From: Nitzschia sp. DOCU1
Taxonomy: Eukaryota > Bacillariophyta > Bacillariophyceae > Bacillariales > Bacillariaceae
NCBI GenBank assembly: GCA_951394045.1
Contig: OX595985.1
Location: 1,922,001 to 1,986,000 of the forward strand
Direction: 5' to 3'
Length of the DNA: 64,000 nt
Positions within the stretch are counted from its first letter, which is position 1; every line of letters starts with the position of its first letter. The translations under genes and the position numbers were made by a program. The notes beneath the pieces were generated by a model. It had not been told where the DNA came from, did not search any database, and worked only from the letters and a program-made list of their open reading frames with translations. This document shows positions 10,820-20,283 of the stretch, piece by piece.

Positions 10820-13716
10820 GCGATCGTGCACAAGCCGAGATTAGTCGTCGTGTAAAGGATTTGCTGCGTCATCTGTGCATAGATGAGTGGCAAAGCGAAC
10901 CTCATCAGCACCAACAGAACCCCGCCGAGCGGCAATACCGACTTATCAAACGTGCAACAAAACATGTTCTCAATACAACGAATGCGCCACCCTACTGTTG
11001 GCTTCTTGCGATGGAATATGTGTGTTACATAAACAATCGTTTGGCCCGAGGTTCTCTGGATTGGCGTACCCCTTACGAGCGACTTCTCGGGTATACACCG
11101 GACATCAGTATGATCATTCGCTATGCATTTTGGGACCGAGTTTTCGTCAAACGCATCGAAGCGCGGGGAGGAAATTTTCCTTCGGTTGGTGATGAAATTG
11201 AAGGACGCTTTGTTGGTTTTTCCGAAACGGTTGGGCATCCTATGACCTACAAGATTTTGACCTCGGACACAAAACAGGTCATTTACCGGTCTAGGATTCG
11301 GCTAGCTAAGGATGGCCCGAATGCACGTGCCACTGCTGAAGCTAGAGCAGCCGCCGCCGACCGCGGCGAGGTACCTGATGACGGGGAGCTTGACGCGGCT
11401 ATAGACCCCAATGTTATTTTTGATCCAGGAGGAGAAGATCAGCAAGATCCCAACGAACCAGAATTGATTCACCGTCGCGATCGGCCGATGGCAATCATTG
11501 ACCCAGAAGACATCATCGGGCGAACCTATCTAACGATCCCTTCCAAAGATGGTACACGGCTCCGACTTCGTATCACCGAAGCTCTTGATGCCCTCGATCG
11601 GGATATCAATGCCGATGAAACGATGATTCGTTTTCGGGCTACAAGTGCTGATGGTCTATACGACGAAATCATTAGCTACAATCAAATTCTCGACAAGCTA
11701 GAAGAAGCCGATGGTACTGACGAGCTCTGGAAATTTCGTTCCATTGACGCTCACCAAGGACCATTGACAAAGACAGATCCGAACTATAAAGGATCAAGGT
11801 GGAACGTCCGTGTAAGCTGGGAGAACGGGGAGGTGACTTACGAGCCGCTCTCAATCATCGGAAAGAGCGACCCCGTCTCGGTTGCGATCTACGGCAACGA
11901 GAATGATCTCCTGCACCTCGACGGATGGAAGCAGTTCGCTAGACTAGCGCGTCGCCAGAAGAAACTGCTTCGTCTCGTCAACCAGGCGAAACTGAAATCA
12001 TTCAGGACGGCGCCGTTGTACAAGTTCGGCGTAGAGGTCCCAAGAAGCCACGAGCATGCCATGGAGCTTGATCGCAAGAACGGCAACACCCTTTGGCGTG
12101 AAGCCGAGATGCGGGAACTTCAGCAGATTGACGACTACGAAACTTTTACTGACTGCGGTAAAGGCGTCAGTCCACGCGGCTACAAACGGATCCGATACCA
12201 TATCGTGTATGATGTCAAACACGACCTGAGAAGGAAGGCCAGGCTTGTGGCGAATGGCAACCAAGCACCGACGCCTATCTCAAGCATCTACTCCAGCGTC
12301 GTATCGCTCAGAGGACTAAGGCTTTGCCTGTTCTTAGCAGAGTTAAATAGTCTGGATACCTGGACGACGGACATTGGGAATGCCTACCTAGAAGCGAAGA
12401 CAGATGAAAAGGTCTTCGTCATAGCGGGTCCAGAGTTCGGAGATAGAGAAGGGCACACCCTTATCATCTCTAAAGCTTTGTACGGCCTCTTTTCGTCCGG
12501 AAAAATGTGGTGGGAAAGGCTCAGCGAGGTTCTGACCGAAATGGGCTTCACCCCATCGAAGGCGGAAGCGGATATTTGGATGAGACGAAGTGGTGATCAT
12601 TACGAATATATCGCGCGCTACGTGGACGACTTAGCGATACTCTCAAGACGAAACCCGGAGATCATCGAAGAGTTAACAACGCGTTACAAGTTTAAGTTGA
12701 AGGGAACAGGTCCGATCAGCTACCATCTTGGAGCAGATTTCTATCGGGACAAGGATGGGACTTTATGTATGGCACCCAAGCGATACATCGAGAGGATGAT
12801 CGATACTTACGAAAGGCTCTTCGGTGAGAAGCCGAAGCAAAAGTACAGTTCTCCTCTAGAGAAGGGTGACCATCCTGAATTGGATGTAACGCCAGAGCTT
12901 GGCCCTGAAGGTATCAAGATGTACCAGTCGATGATCGGAGCTTCGCAATGGGTAATTTCTCTGGGAAGATTTGATATCGCAACAGCCGTCATGACTCTCT
13001 CGAGTTTCCGTGCATCACCGCGCGAAGGACACCTCGAGCGCATCAAACGTGTTTATTGTTATTTGGCGAAAATGAAACACGGTGCTATTCGTTTTAGGAC
13101 TGGTATTCCCGACTTCTCGCAATTACCGGACTACGAATACAGTTGGGCTACGAGTGTATACGGAAACGTTGAAGAAGTTGTTCCTCACGACGCTCCAGAA
13201 CCTCTCGGTAAGCCCGTCGTGACTTTGACATATTTCGATGCAAACCTGTGTCACGATTTGACTACAGGCAAGTCGGTCACGGGGATACTACACTATATCA
13301 ATCAAACTCCCATCGACTACTTCTCTAAGAAGCAGCCTTTGGTTGAAACTGCCACCTACGGTAGTGAGTTTATGTCCGCCAGACAGGCGACCGAACAAGT
13401 GATGGATTTACGAAATACGTTGCGCTACCTTGGGGTGCCGCTTATCGGAAAATCCTACATGTTCGGAGATAACAAGACGATGGTCGATAGTGCGTCTAAA
13501 CCTGCCGCCAAGCTAACGAAGAGACACGTGATCCTCTCGTATCACCGTGTTTGGGAAGCAGTCGCTGCCGGGATCGTGGCATTACACCACATACCGGGCA
13601 AGATCAACCCAGCCGATATCCTTTCCAAGGCGTGGGGCTACAGCGACATCTGGAAGATGTTGAAAGCCATCCTATTCTGGAAAGGCGATACGGCCAACAT
13701 CGACGATGGCAGCTGA
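10714..13716 (+). CDS. Integrase (C-part)-reverse transcriptase-RNase H of Copia element
   Basis: Continues the element in the -1 frame relative to gag. This frame is open from 10681, and homology resumes at TKFSDIYG around 10718. Visible landmarks are the second integrase Asp in VSDRAQAE, the Glu in NPAERQYR, RT with YSSVVSLRGLRL, ALYGLFSSGKMWW and YVDDLAIL near 12619, and RNase H with TYFDANLCHDLTTGKSVTG and ETATYGSEFMSARQ. It stops at TGA 13714-13716, 37 bases before the right LTR. Position 10714 is a GTG and is not a genuine start, since no ATG precedes the homologous region. The protein is either made by recoding from the upstream frame or not made. Note that the RT here reads YGLFSSG without an intron, unlike the element at 1-2725. 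Confidence 0.9.
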   Translation: MDTKFSDIYGLQTDGDFIKVLQDNIRRRGAMDTLVSDRAQAEISRRVKDLLRHLCIDEWQSEPHQHQQNPAERQYRLIKRATKHVLNTTNAPPYCWLLAMEYVCYINNRLARGSLDWRTPYERLLGYTPDISMIIRYAFWDRVFVKRIEARGGNFPSVGDEIEGRFVGFSETVGHPMTYKILTSDTKQVIYRSRIRLAKDGPNARATAEARAAAADRGEVPDDGELDAAIDPNVIFDPGGEDQQDPNEPELIHRRDRPMAIIDPEDIIGRTYLTIPSKDGTRLRLRITEALDALDRDINADETMIRFRATSADGLYDEIISYNQILDKLEEADGTDELWKFRSIDAHQGPLTKTDPNYKGSRWNVRVSWENGEVTYEPLSIIGKSDPVSVAIYGNENDLLHLDGWKQFARLARRQKKLLRLVNQAKLKSFRTAPLYKFGVEVPRSHEHAMELDRKNGNTLWREAEMRELQQIDDYETFTDCGKGVSPRGYKRIRYHIVYDVKHDLRRKARLVANGNQAPTPISSIYSSVVSLRGLRLCLFLAELNSLDTWTTDIGNAYLEAKTDEKVFVIAGPEFGDREGHTLIISKALYGLFSSGKMWWERLSEVLTEMGFTPSKAEADIWMRRSGDHYEYIARYVDDLAILSRRNPEIIEELTTRYKFKLKGTGPISYHLGADFYRDKDGTLCMAPKRYIERMIDTYERLFGEKPKQKYSSPLEKGDHPELDVTPELGPEGIKMYQSMIGASQWVISLGRFDIATAVMTLSSFRASPREGHLERIKRVYCYLAKMKHGAIRFRTGIPDFSQLPDYEYSWATSVYGNVEEVVPHDAPEPLGKPVVTLTYFDANLCHDLTTGKSVTGILHYINQTPIDYFSKKQPLVETATYGSEFMSARQATEQVMDLRNTLRYLGVPLIGKSYMFGDNKTMVDSASKPAAKLTKRHVILSYHRVWEAVAAGIVALHHIPGKINPADILSKAWGYSDIWKMLKAILFWKGDTANIDDGS

Positions 13717-13753
13717 ATGATGAACTATTCGTATCGTGCGGGATCACGGGGAG

Positions 13754-14133
13754 TAGAAAACGGGATGCAGGAACGACGGAGTAGGTGAACCCTTCGATCC
13801 GAAGGACTAGATGGACTAACTCACGTCATCTATTGAGTTATGGGTCCTAGTCGAAGGAAGCAAGGAAGTTCCAGATGGACGGTGGATAAGTGGACGGTGT
13901 TAGCTCTCTTTGGGATAAGGAGTGCGTCCGCTACGTCGGTGTGGATTTGCTGTCGTCAGTTGGGGTCGACGTCAGTGCCAGTGCAAGGTCATTTTGGGAA
14001 TGACTGCTGGGTCGGGGTTATGGGACGGGGTAACGGGGACCTACGACAATGGTAGCACAATATCTTCTAACAATAATAGTGGTACTATTACGTGGGAGAT
14101 AGCCTCTTGATCGAGGCCTTATACAGTTTTCTA
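13754..14133 (+). repeat. Right long terminal repeat
   Basis: 380 bp, same ends as the left LTR, two apparent substitutions, both transitions. It is preceded by a purine-rich stretch (GGGATCACGGGGAG, about 13740-13753) that could be the polypurine tract, and followed by the second ACGGT target copy at 14134-14138. Confidence 0.96.
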
Positions 14134-14138
14134 ACGGT
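14134..14138 (+). repeat. Target-site duplication, right copy
   Basis: ACGGT immediately after the right LTR; identical to 7559-7563. Confidence 0.93.
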
Positions 14139-14529
14139 AACGGCGGCAACGCAAAGAACTAGTTGGTCTTTCATGACAGAAGAATGCTACTAGCTCCACA
14201 GTTCACCACAAAGATGTCAAATATACTTTGCTAGTACCGGTAGTTGACGTGGCAAGAATACAAATGGAAGCTGTACAAGCATGGACCATGGGTTCTTCCT
14301 TCACGCCGCCACCGTGTCTGGCAAGGCCATAAGACCACATAGGGGTCCGACGAGTTGGTGCCAAATAGCGTCTGAACGAGAATCTGTGCTTGTTCTACAC
14401 GTTGGAAATACGTCTCAAGATGTGCACTTAGGCGGAGCACCATTCAATGCGGCATAGTTGGGAGACCATAAAGGTTCCAACGGCCACAACGCCCATTACC
14501 GACAATCATCGTCTACATCCCTCCTCCCT

Positions 14530-14990
14530 CAAAACTGCAAACCCCGCAACAAGGCAACAATTACGAGAATCAGCACGCTGAAGAAATACCAGCATAGAAC
14601 GTGGATCCCCACAACAAACACTTTGAACGCCAACATATTCTTCCTGCCGATCCCAGTACCAGTCCATGGACATCTGATGGGGCCAAAGATAGGATGAGTC
14701 ACTTGTCGACCAGCACAGAGGTTGCACTTATATTTGTTCCTGTACTTACAAGTGATCATACTAATCTTGGATCAACACTCCACACTCTCGACAATACAAA
14801 GCACCGGGTGGACGGAAACTTCCCACCTGCTCGTTCCAGAACCAGCCCCCTTCCCCCGCGGTAACCCATTCCATGAGCCCTGGATCTTGGCAGCTCACAC
14901 AAAATAATGATGCTAGAACAAATCCCAGCACCGGAAAGTAAATGTAACAAGCAACCCAGATTGGCTGATGGCAGCGACGAGATATGAAAC
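14530..14990 (-). pseudogene. Remnant of a DHHC-type protein S-palmitoyltransferase
   Basis: Read on the minus strand, one frame gives a membrane span (PIWVACYIYFPVLGFVLASL), then SCQDPGLMEWV, EGGWFWNEQVGSF, RPPGALYCRECGVLIQD, a TAG stop (14761-14763), and YDH at the donor GTAAGT (about 14749). After a probable 82-nt intron (acceptor CATCAG near 14667) it resumes as CPWTGTGIGRKNMLAFKVF, followed by another hydrophobic span. This order matches the zinc-binding cysteine-rich core of DHHC acyltransferases, which palmitoylate membrane proteins. The catalytic DHHC would read DHLC after splicing, and an in-frame stop interrupts the core. The N-terminal and C-terminal parts are missing. Flanking Copia sequences on both sides suggest that the gene was broken by insertions. 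Confidence 0.72.
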
Positions 14991-15059
14991 GTCATAAAGC
15001 AATGTCAGTCATTGAATAACTGCAAGTCAGTTGTAGCAAGGAATCCTTCACGACGATTG

Positions 15060-16162
15060 TTACCTACCAGAGGATTGAAGGAGGAAAGCATAGGACCTCC
15101 TAAAATCTACCTTGGGGGGCATGCTGGGCCTTTAGTTCCTCTCAGTATGTGCAAGCTGCTGTGAAAAATGTTGAGGAATACTTGGCCGGACGGCATGCCA
15201 TAAATGACATGAAGTACAAGCTGCCAGCAAAGGCCGAGACGCCAATGACCACGTCGTATCGACCTGAGCTGGATATCTCCCCGGAATCGGATGCGACTGA
15301 GTCTGCGTACTATCAGTCGCTGATTGGGATCTTACGGTGGATAGTTGAGTTGGGACGCGTTGATATTTGTCTGGAATGCTCGCTGATGTCGTCCCATCTC
15401 GCGTTACCGAGAGAAGGACATTTGCACCAGGTATTGCATATCTTCGCCTACCTACGAAAGTACCACAACACTGAGATGGTGTATGATCCCACCATGCCGA
15501 ACATTGACCATGAATCCTTTGATCACAGGGATTGGTCTACGAGTGAGTTCGGACATCTTGACGAAGGAGAGGAGCTTCCACCAAACATGCCGGAGCCCAG
15601 AGGTTTTGGGTTTGTCCAGCGTGCAAAAGTGGATGCTGATCATGCTGCGGATACTACGCCTCGACATTCCAGAACTGGTTTTGTTGTGTATCTGAACAGT
15701 GCACTAATTTACTGGACGTCGAAGAAACAGACTAGTGTTGAATCCAGCAGTTTTGGATCTGAATTCGTTGCGATGAAACAGTTATGCGAGTATTTGAGGG
15801 GACTGAGGTACAAGTTGCGAATGATGGGAATCCCTGTTCTTGGACCTGTATACATCCAAGGGGATAACCAATCAGTATTGGCAAATACGACCGTCCCAGA
15901 GTCGACTCTCAAGAAGAAAAGTCAAAGTATATGTTGCCACTCTGTGCGAGAGGGAGTTGCCCGCGATGAATGGCGAACCAGCTATGTCAACACGCATGAA
16001 AATGAAGCTGACCTGTTGACTAAGCTCTTGCCCGCGGGTGACAAACGGCACAATTTTGTGAGAAGATTCTTGCACCACATCTATGGTTTGATGGCGAGGA
16101 GCCTTCACTCGGAAATTGGAAGCCCTCCTACGGACTTTCGAGGCCTTCCGATGGACTTGTGA
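15060..16162 (+). mobile_element. Truncated Copia pol fragment (RT C-part and RNase H)
   Basis: Open from 15149 (TATGTGCAAGCTGCTG...) to the stop at 16160-16162. Earlier RT text (GPPKIYLGGHAG near 15092) is in another frame, showing a deletion or shift before 15149. Landmarks are SYRPELDISPE, GILRWIVELGRVDI, the RNase H core VDADHAADTTPRHSRTGF, TSKKQTSVESSSFGSEF and the ending NEADLLTKLLP. It closely resembles the element at 1-2725 (shared GEELPPNMP, LRYKLRM, SFGSEF or FGSEF). There is no gag, protease, integrase or identifiable LTR pair. It is a dead 3' remnant, lying just downstream of the young complete element and the DHHC remnant. Confidence 0.88.
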
Positions 16163-16636
16163 GCCTCGTAATGTTTGGTGCAAGTAAGTGAGGCAGGTGG
16201 ACGACCACCACCTGGTGCCTTTTTCTTTATTTATATGGGTTAGGCAAGTGGCTGATGGCGGACAAGTTGCTCATACTAGAGTGTATGAACTACTTGAGAG
16301 GAGTGTTTTGACGGGCTGCTAGAGTGTCTCATTGTGTGAACATTCTTAACTGTTAAAAAGGGCATATGACGGGCATATGCTATCACCACGCCATGCCGGA
16401 CGCCATACGGGCGGACAAAAGGCCGACCTGGCGGGGTGAAGTCATAGTCATCGTGAGACCAACACTTTCTGCCTGTTTTCGGCGCTGCGACCACCTTGTT
16501 TGCACGATCTGCATATATTTGTTTATTACATGACTTAGGTTACGTTTATATCAACAAGTAGTATCGAAACACGAAAATTGGCTGCCCTGCAACGGTTTCG
16601 TGAAGAAATCTCCACCAAATCAAAGAAAGCAGACGA
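16163..16636. other. Interval after Copia fragment
   Basis: No gene is seen. It may include the remains of a 3' LTR of the preceding fragment. It contains the direct repeat GGGCATATG, twice about 15 bp apart near 16351-16379. The last part is the likely promoter of the LRR gene. Confidence 0.35.
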
Positions 16637-19600
16637 ATGACAAAAGACGGGCGAAAGAAAGGACATCCTGCAGTATATGGCAGCAATGATGAGCAATAAC
16701 AGATTGCTCCCTTGCCGCCGCCTGATCGGCCAAGCGATCTAAAGCCAGTCAAAGTGTACCGCTCTCCGACGACTGATGAAAATAATCCGGACAATTCTGA
16801 AGCACATGCTGCTGGGAGTGAAAGATTGCACAATAGTACTAGGAGGGGCAAAGACTACGACGGCAAAGCGAACGCCAAGAAAGGAAACGAAACGACAAGA
16901 GGACGTGGCGCTACGAAGTTTGGCTCGAACGCTGTCGCGCAAACAACAAGTGGGACGGCAAGATCTAGGTATCGTCAGCACAATCAACAAGACGATGAGG
17001 AACTCGATGAAAGTGAAGAGGATGATGAGGACAACGAGGATCCTTTGCTGGCAGTTGAATCCCAAGTCGGGGCATTTGCAGTAGGGCACGGTACGGTTCG
17101 AGCCCGAATCAAGAATAGAGGGGTGCTCTTGACAGAAGGGGATGACCAGTCTCATTTGCCACCCGAGCTCCGTGCGGCAGCCCCAGAAGCAAGCCCCGGG
17201 GAAGAACCGGACGTTCCAACTGCCGAAGTTGCGCCAATCAAGGCCCCCGAATCAGAAGGAAGCGGCAGACTTTGGATTTATGTGCTTGCTGCAGTGGTGA
17301 TCATTGCTGCGGCAGGCGCCGGTGCCGGGATTGCTCTTGGTGGTGGTGGTGACAAGCCACCTGAGGTGCTTCCGACACGATCGCCTACTCCTTCGCCCAC
17401 GTCGTCCCCGACTGCACTTGTAGTCCCTGAGTGTACCGGATACCCTGATATCGATGTTGACCCGGAAAACATGGATTCGGCAACATATGCACGCTACATG
17501 GATTTGATGACCAATTTCGCACCGAATTACTGGCCCGGTTACAGCGGCCCGGTCAAGGCAAGAGACTATTGTGCACCGGAGCATATTGCTCTGGTGTGGC
17601 TCTCCTACGACGACCCCGAGGCTGCGCTCGACGAACAATCACTAGAGTATCGCCTCCTCTTGAGTACCATTTACTTTCGGACAAACGGAAACAGATGGAA
17701 AGGGAACACAACAACTTGGCTGTCGCCGTCGGATGAATGTACATGGGATAACGTTACTTGCGGTTTTAATGGTGAAATTATCGAGCTTTCTCTGGTTGAA
17801 CAGTTCTTGATTCCGTTTGACGACACACTCGACTTCTTGATCACTGCGAGTATGACCTTCCCATTGGAGCTATCATTTATAACTTCCCTCCGTAAGTTTG
17901 AATTATCTTGGTCGATCTATGCACCGTCGTTCACCTCACAAATCATGACGTGGAAACAGGATCTTTGAAGTTGAGGCATAACAAGTTAGTCGGCACGATT
18001 CCTTCCGATTTGGGGAACCTTGTCAATCTAGGTACGCACAGCGCCACGATTCTCTGCCCAAGTATGTCGTATCTAATTTACATCACGTATCCTCGCTACC
18101 AGAAATCCTCGATTTATCAATTAATTCCTTCACTGGAACATTTCCGTTTTCCGATCTCTGGTCCCTGGTGAACTTGCGTGAGTCCTTGGGGCTTGAGCTG
18201 GATGTACTTTGTGAAGCGACGGTGTCTCACTTTCTTTCGCTCAGGGGTGCTTTCGTTGGATACAAACCCGGCACTCACGGTGCCTATTCCTGCGGAAATT
18301 GGCACCTGGTCCAACCTCGGTGCGTCGTCGGGGCAAGATGTTACCCAACCTTCATTCTCACCTACTCACTCACTCGATATGGCCGCGTCTCTTGGGTTGT
18401 TTAGAAATGATATCGTTTATTGGAACTGGAGCAGGTGGTGATGCGTGGACTCTTCCCACGCAAATTGGGACTTTGTCGAAACTTGGTAAGAATCGACCAT
18501 TCCGTTTTGATTCACTATCGTCCGGTTTCTAACATTCTAACCTCTCGCTCCAGCTGTACTTAGTATGGCCAACTCAAACTTGGATGGAATCATACCGACA
18601 GAAATCGGAAATTTGGCTTCCCTTGGTACGATTTTGCCCAGCGAATGAAGGGGACGTGTTGCTTACATTCCATGTCTCATTTATCGTTGCATTCAGAATT
18701 TCTGGATTTCAGATTCAACACAGATCTTGACGGAACGATCCCCACCGAAATGGGGAATCTGGCTAGTTTGCGTAAGTTTCACTATCGCGGCAAAGCCAAG
18801 CGATATTCTCGTTATTCTAACAACTTGCTGTCAACTTGTTTGGGCGACAGAAACGCTTCTTTTCGATGACATCTTAGGCATGACTGGCACGTTGCCATCT
18901 GAAATCGGCAACATGACGATGCTAGGTATGAACCGTAAGGGTTGGAGGGCGCAACGGCGAGCAGCAGGCAGAATACTAATCCGTTGACGACCTTTTCATA
19001 CAGAGACACTCGTAGTCAGCAAGTTGGGCATCACTGGGACTATCCCAACGGAGGTAGCGCGTTGCAGCATGCTAGGTAGGTACCAATGTTGCGCTGATTC
19101 TGTGGGCTTCAGTATTGAAGGCGATGGACTAACGTCTCGCGTATCATGGTACAGAAACATTGGTTTTGGCAGAGACTGGGGTGCAAGGAATCATTCCTTC
19201 TGAATTTGATCAGTTGACGAATTTGGGTGAGTCTGTTAGTATAATGAACTGTGATTTTCCCTTCAAGCCTTTCAATCCTGTTCTAAACTTGGCTGTTTCA
19301 TTGCCCAGTCTACCTTGACCTAGCATCCACAGTGGTGGGATCTACAATACCATCCACAATCTTGTCCCTGACAAACCTCGGTACGTGCGCAAAACGAATG
19401 TTGCTTCCCTCGTGACAGCATCATCGACCTCACTATGTGTCTGTGCTTGCAGTTAAACTTGACGTAACGAAATCCTTCATCACCGGGACTATTACACTTG
19501 ACGTCACAAACATGACAAATCTTGGTAAGATCACCATATAGCTGTTTTGAATGCCTCTTCCGGGCTTGTTTCTAATGCTGTGTATCTGCAGTCTGCTTTG

Positions 19601-19872
19601 GAATCGGTTCCACTTCCATCCAGGGAGCCCTGTCCACTGAAAACAACTGTGAATTTCCATTCCTTGCGGGAGGCGACGAACTCGCGATATGTCAAAAGGT
19701 GGACCGACAGAGTTGCGCTTGCTGCACGAATCCGGGCGCAGTGTGTCACCCCAGTCAACCGCTGATCGAAGTTGACAGGTGCGGCTATATCGGTAGGGAC
19801 GAGAAACAAAACAGTCCCACCTTCATCACGGACATCTTGACGCAAAATCAAGAGAGGTTGATTCTTGTTTGA
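16637..19872 (+). CDS. Leucine-rich-repeat transmembrane protein, 13 exons, in-frame TAA near start
   Basis: Exons: 16637-17891, 17960-18031, 18103-18177, 18245-18319, 18405-18485, 18554-18625, 18697-18771, 18851-18925, 19004-19075, 19155-19226, 19309-19380, 19453-19524 and 19592-19872. All introns are GT-AG and phase 1; the total is 783 codons including the final stop. The order is a basic/acidic cytosolic N part, a membrane span LWIYVLAAVVIIAAAG (about 212-235), a Pro-Thr-Ser stalk (PTRSPTPSPTSSPT), an LRR N-cap (NRWKGNTTTWLS, CTWDNVTC), then eleven exons each coding one plant-type repeat (LxGTIPSxxGNLxxL), and a Cys-rich C tail (CEFPF, CACCTNPG). This is a single-pass surface receptor or adhesion type common in diatoms. 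The natural ATG at 16637 (MTKDGRKKGHPAVYGSNDEQ) is followed at codon 21 by TAA (16697-16699), then by in-frame coding. No other ATG precedes the span, so this allele may be a recent pseudogene. Ligand unknown. Confidence 0.82.
16697..16699 (+). other. Premature in-frame TAA in the LRR gene
   Basis: Context CAA-TAA-CAG within otherwise continuous coding text, as expected from CAA to TAA in a Gln run. It is the only break in 783 codons and thirteen exons. Confidence 0.7.
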
Positions 19873-20283
19873 GAAAAAGTATCGATCGACGTACCTTTGA
19901 GACTCAGCAAGGGAGTGGCCCGCTGTTCCGTAACTATTGCATTGCATAAATTATTTGTATACATGTAGTTTTGTCTAAAGGTAGTATGGTAACTATCCTG
20001 TTGCGGCTTTTTGATCATTGCCTTTCACCGAGTCGAACGAGTCAAAATTTTCTTGGTCTTCTTCCACGTGGAGAACGCACGCCGTGCAGAACACTCTACC
20101 ACCGTGTCATCAGACAAATCCACCCCGAGGATGAGAGATCTTCGTCAATGTGTGGACGCTGCCTCATTGCATATCCCATCGAAATCCCATCGAAGAATAT
20201 CGAATTAAACTAGCTCTGCAAGAAGGGTAGTTTTCTTGGATAACGGTCTGTGGAATTGGCATAGAATTGCTGCCGGCTTGAAA
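19873..20283. promoter_or_regulatory. Upstream region of the hydroxylase gene
   Basis: No gene is seen. It contains the palindrome TCCACGTGGA at 20063-20072, 212 bp before the ATG at 20284. Confidence 0.45.
20063..20072. promoter_or_regulatory. TCCACGTGGA palindrome (G-box core), copy 1
   Basis: Perfect 10-bp palindrome around CACGTG, within CTTCCACGTGGAGAA. CACGTG is the classic site of bHLH and plant-type bZIP factors. The same 10-mer recurs at 22080-22089 and 44343-44352, each time upstream of a predicted gene. Confidence 0.5.

Larger units (their letters stand above)
7564..14133 (+). mobile_element. Complete Copia-type LTR retrotransposon (CoDi-like)
   Basis: A 6570-bp element: left LTR 7564-7943, gag-protease-integrase N-part frame 7982-10819, integrase-RT-RNase H frame 10681/10714-13716, right LTR 13754-14133. 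It is flanked by the 5-bp duplication ACGGT. The LTRs are 380 bp each and differ at only two sites that I can find (G/A near 7754 and C/T near 7792, matching 13944 and 13982), so insertion is recent. The ends are TAGAAAAC and GTTTTCTA, a perfect 8-bp inverted repeat in place of the usual TG...CA. Domain order integrase before RT defines the Copia superfamily. A -1 frame change sits in the middle of integrase (see the two coding entries), so this copy may be dead or use recoding. Confidence 0.95.
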
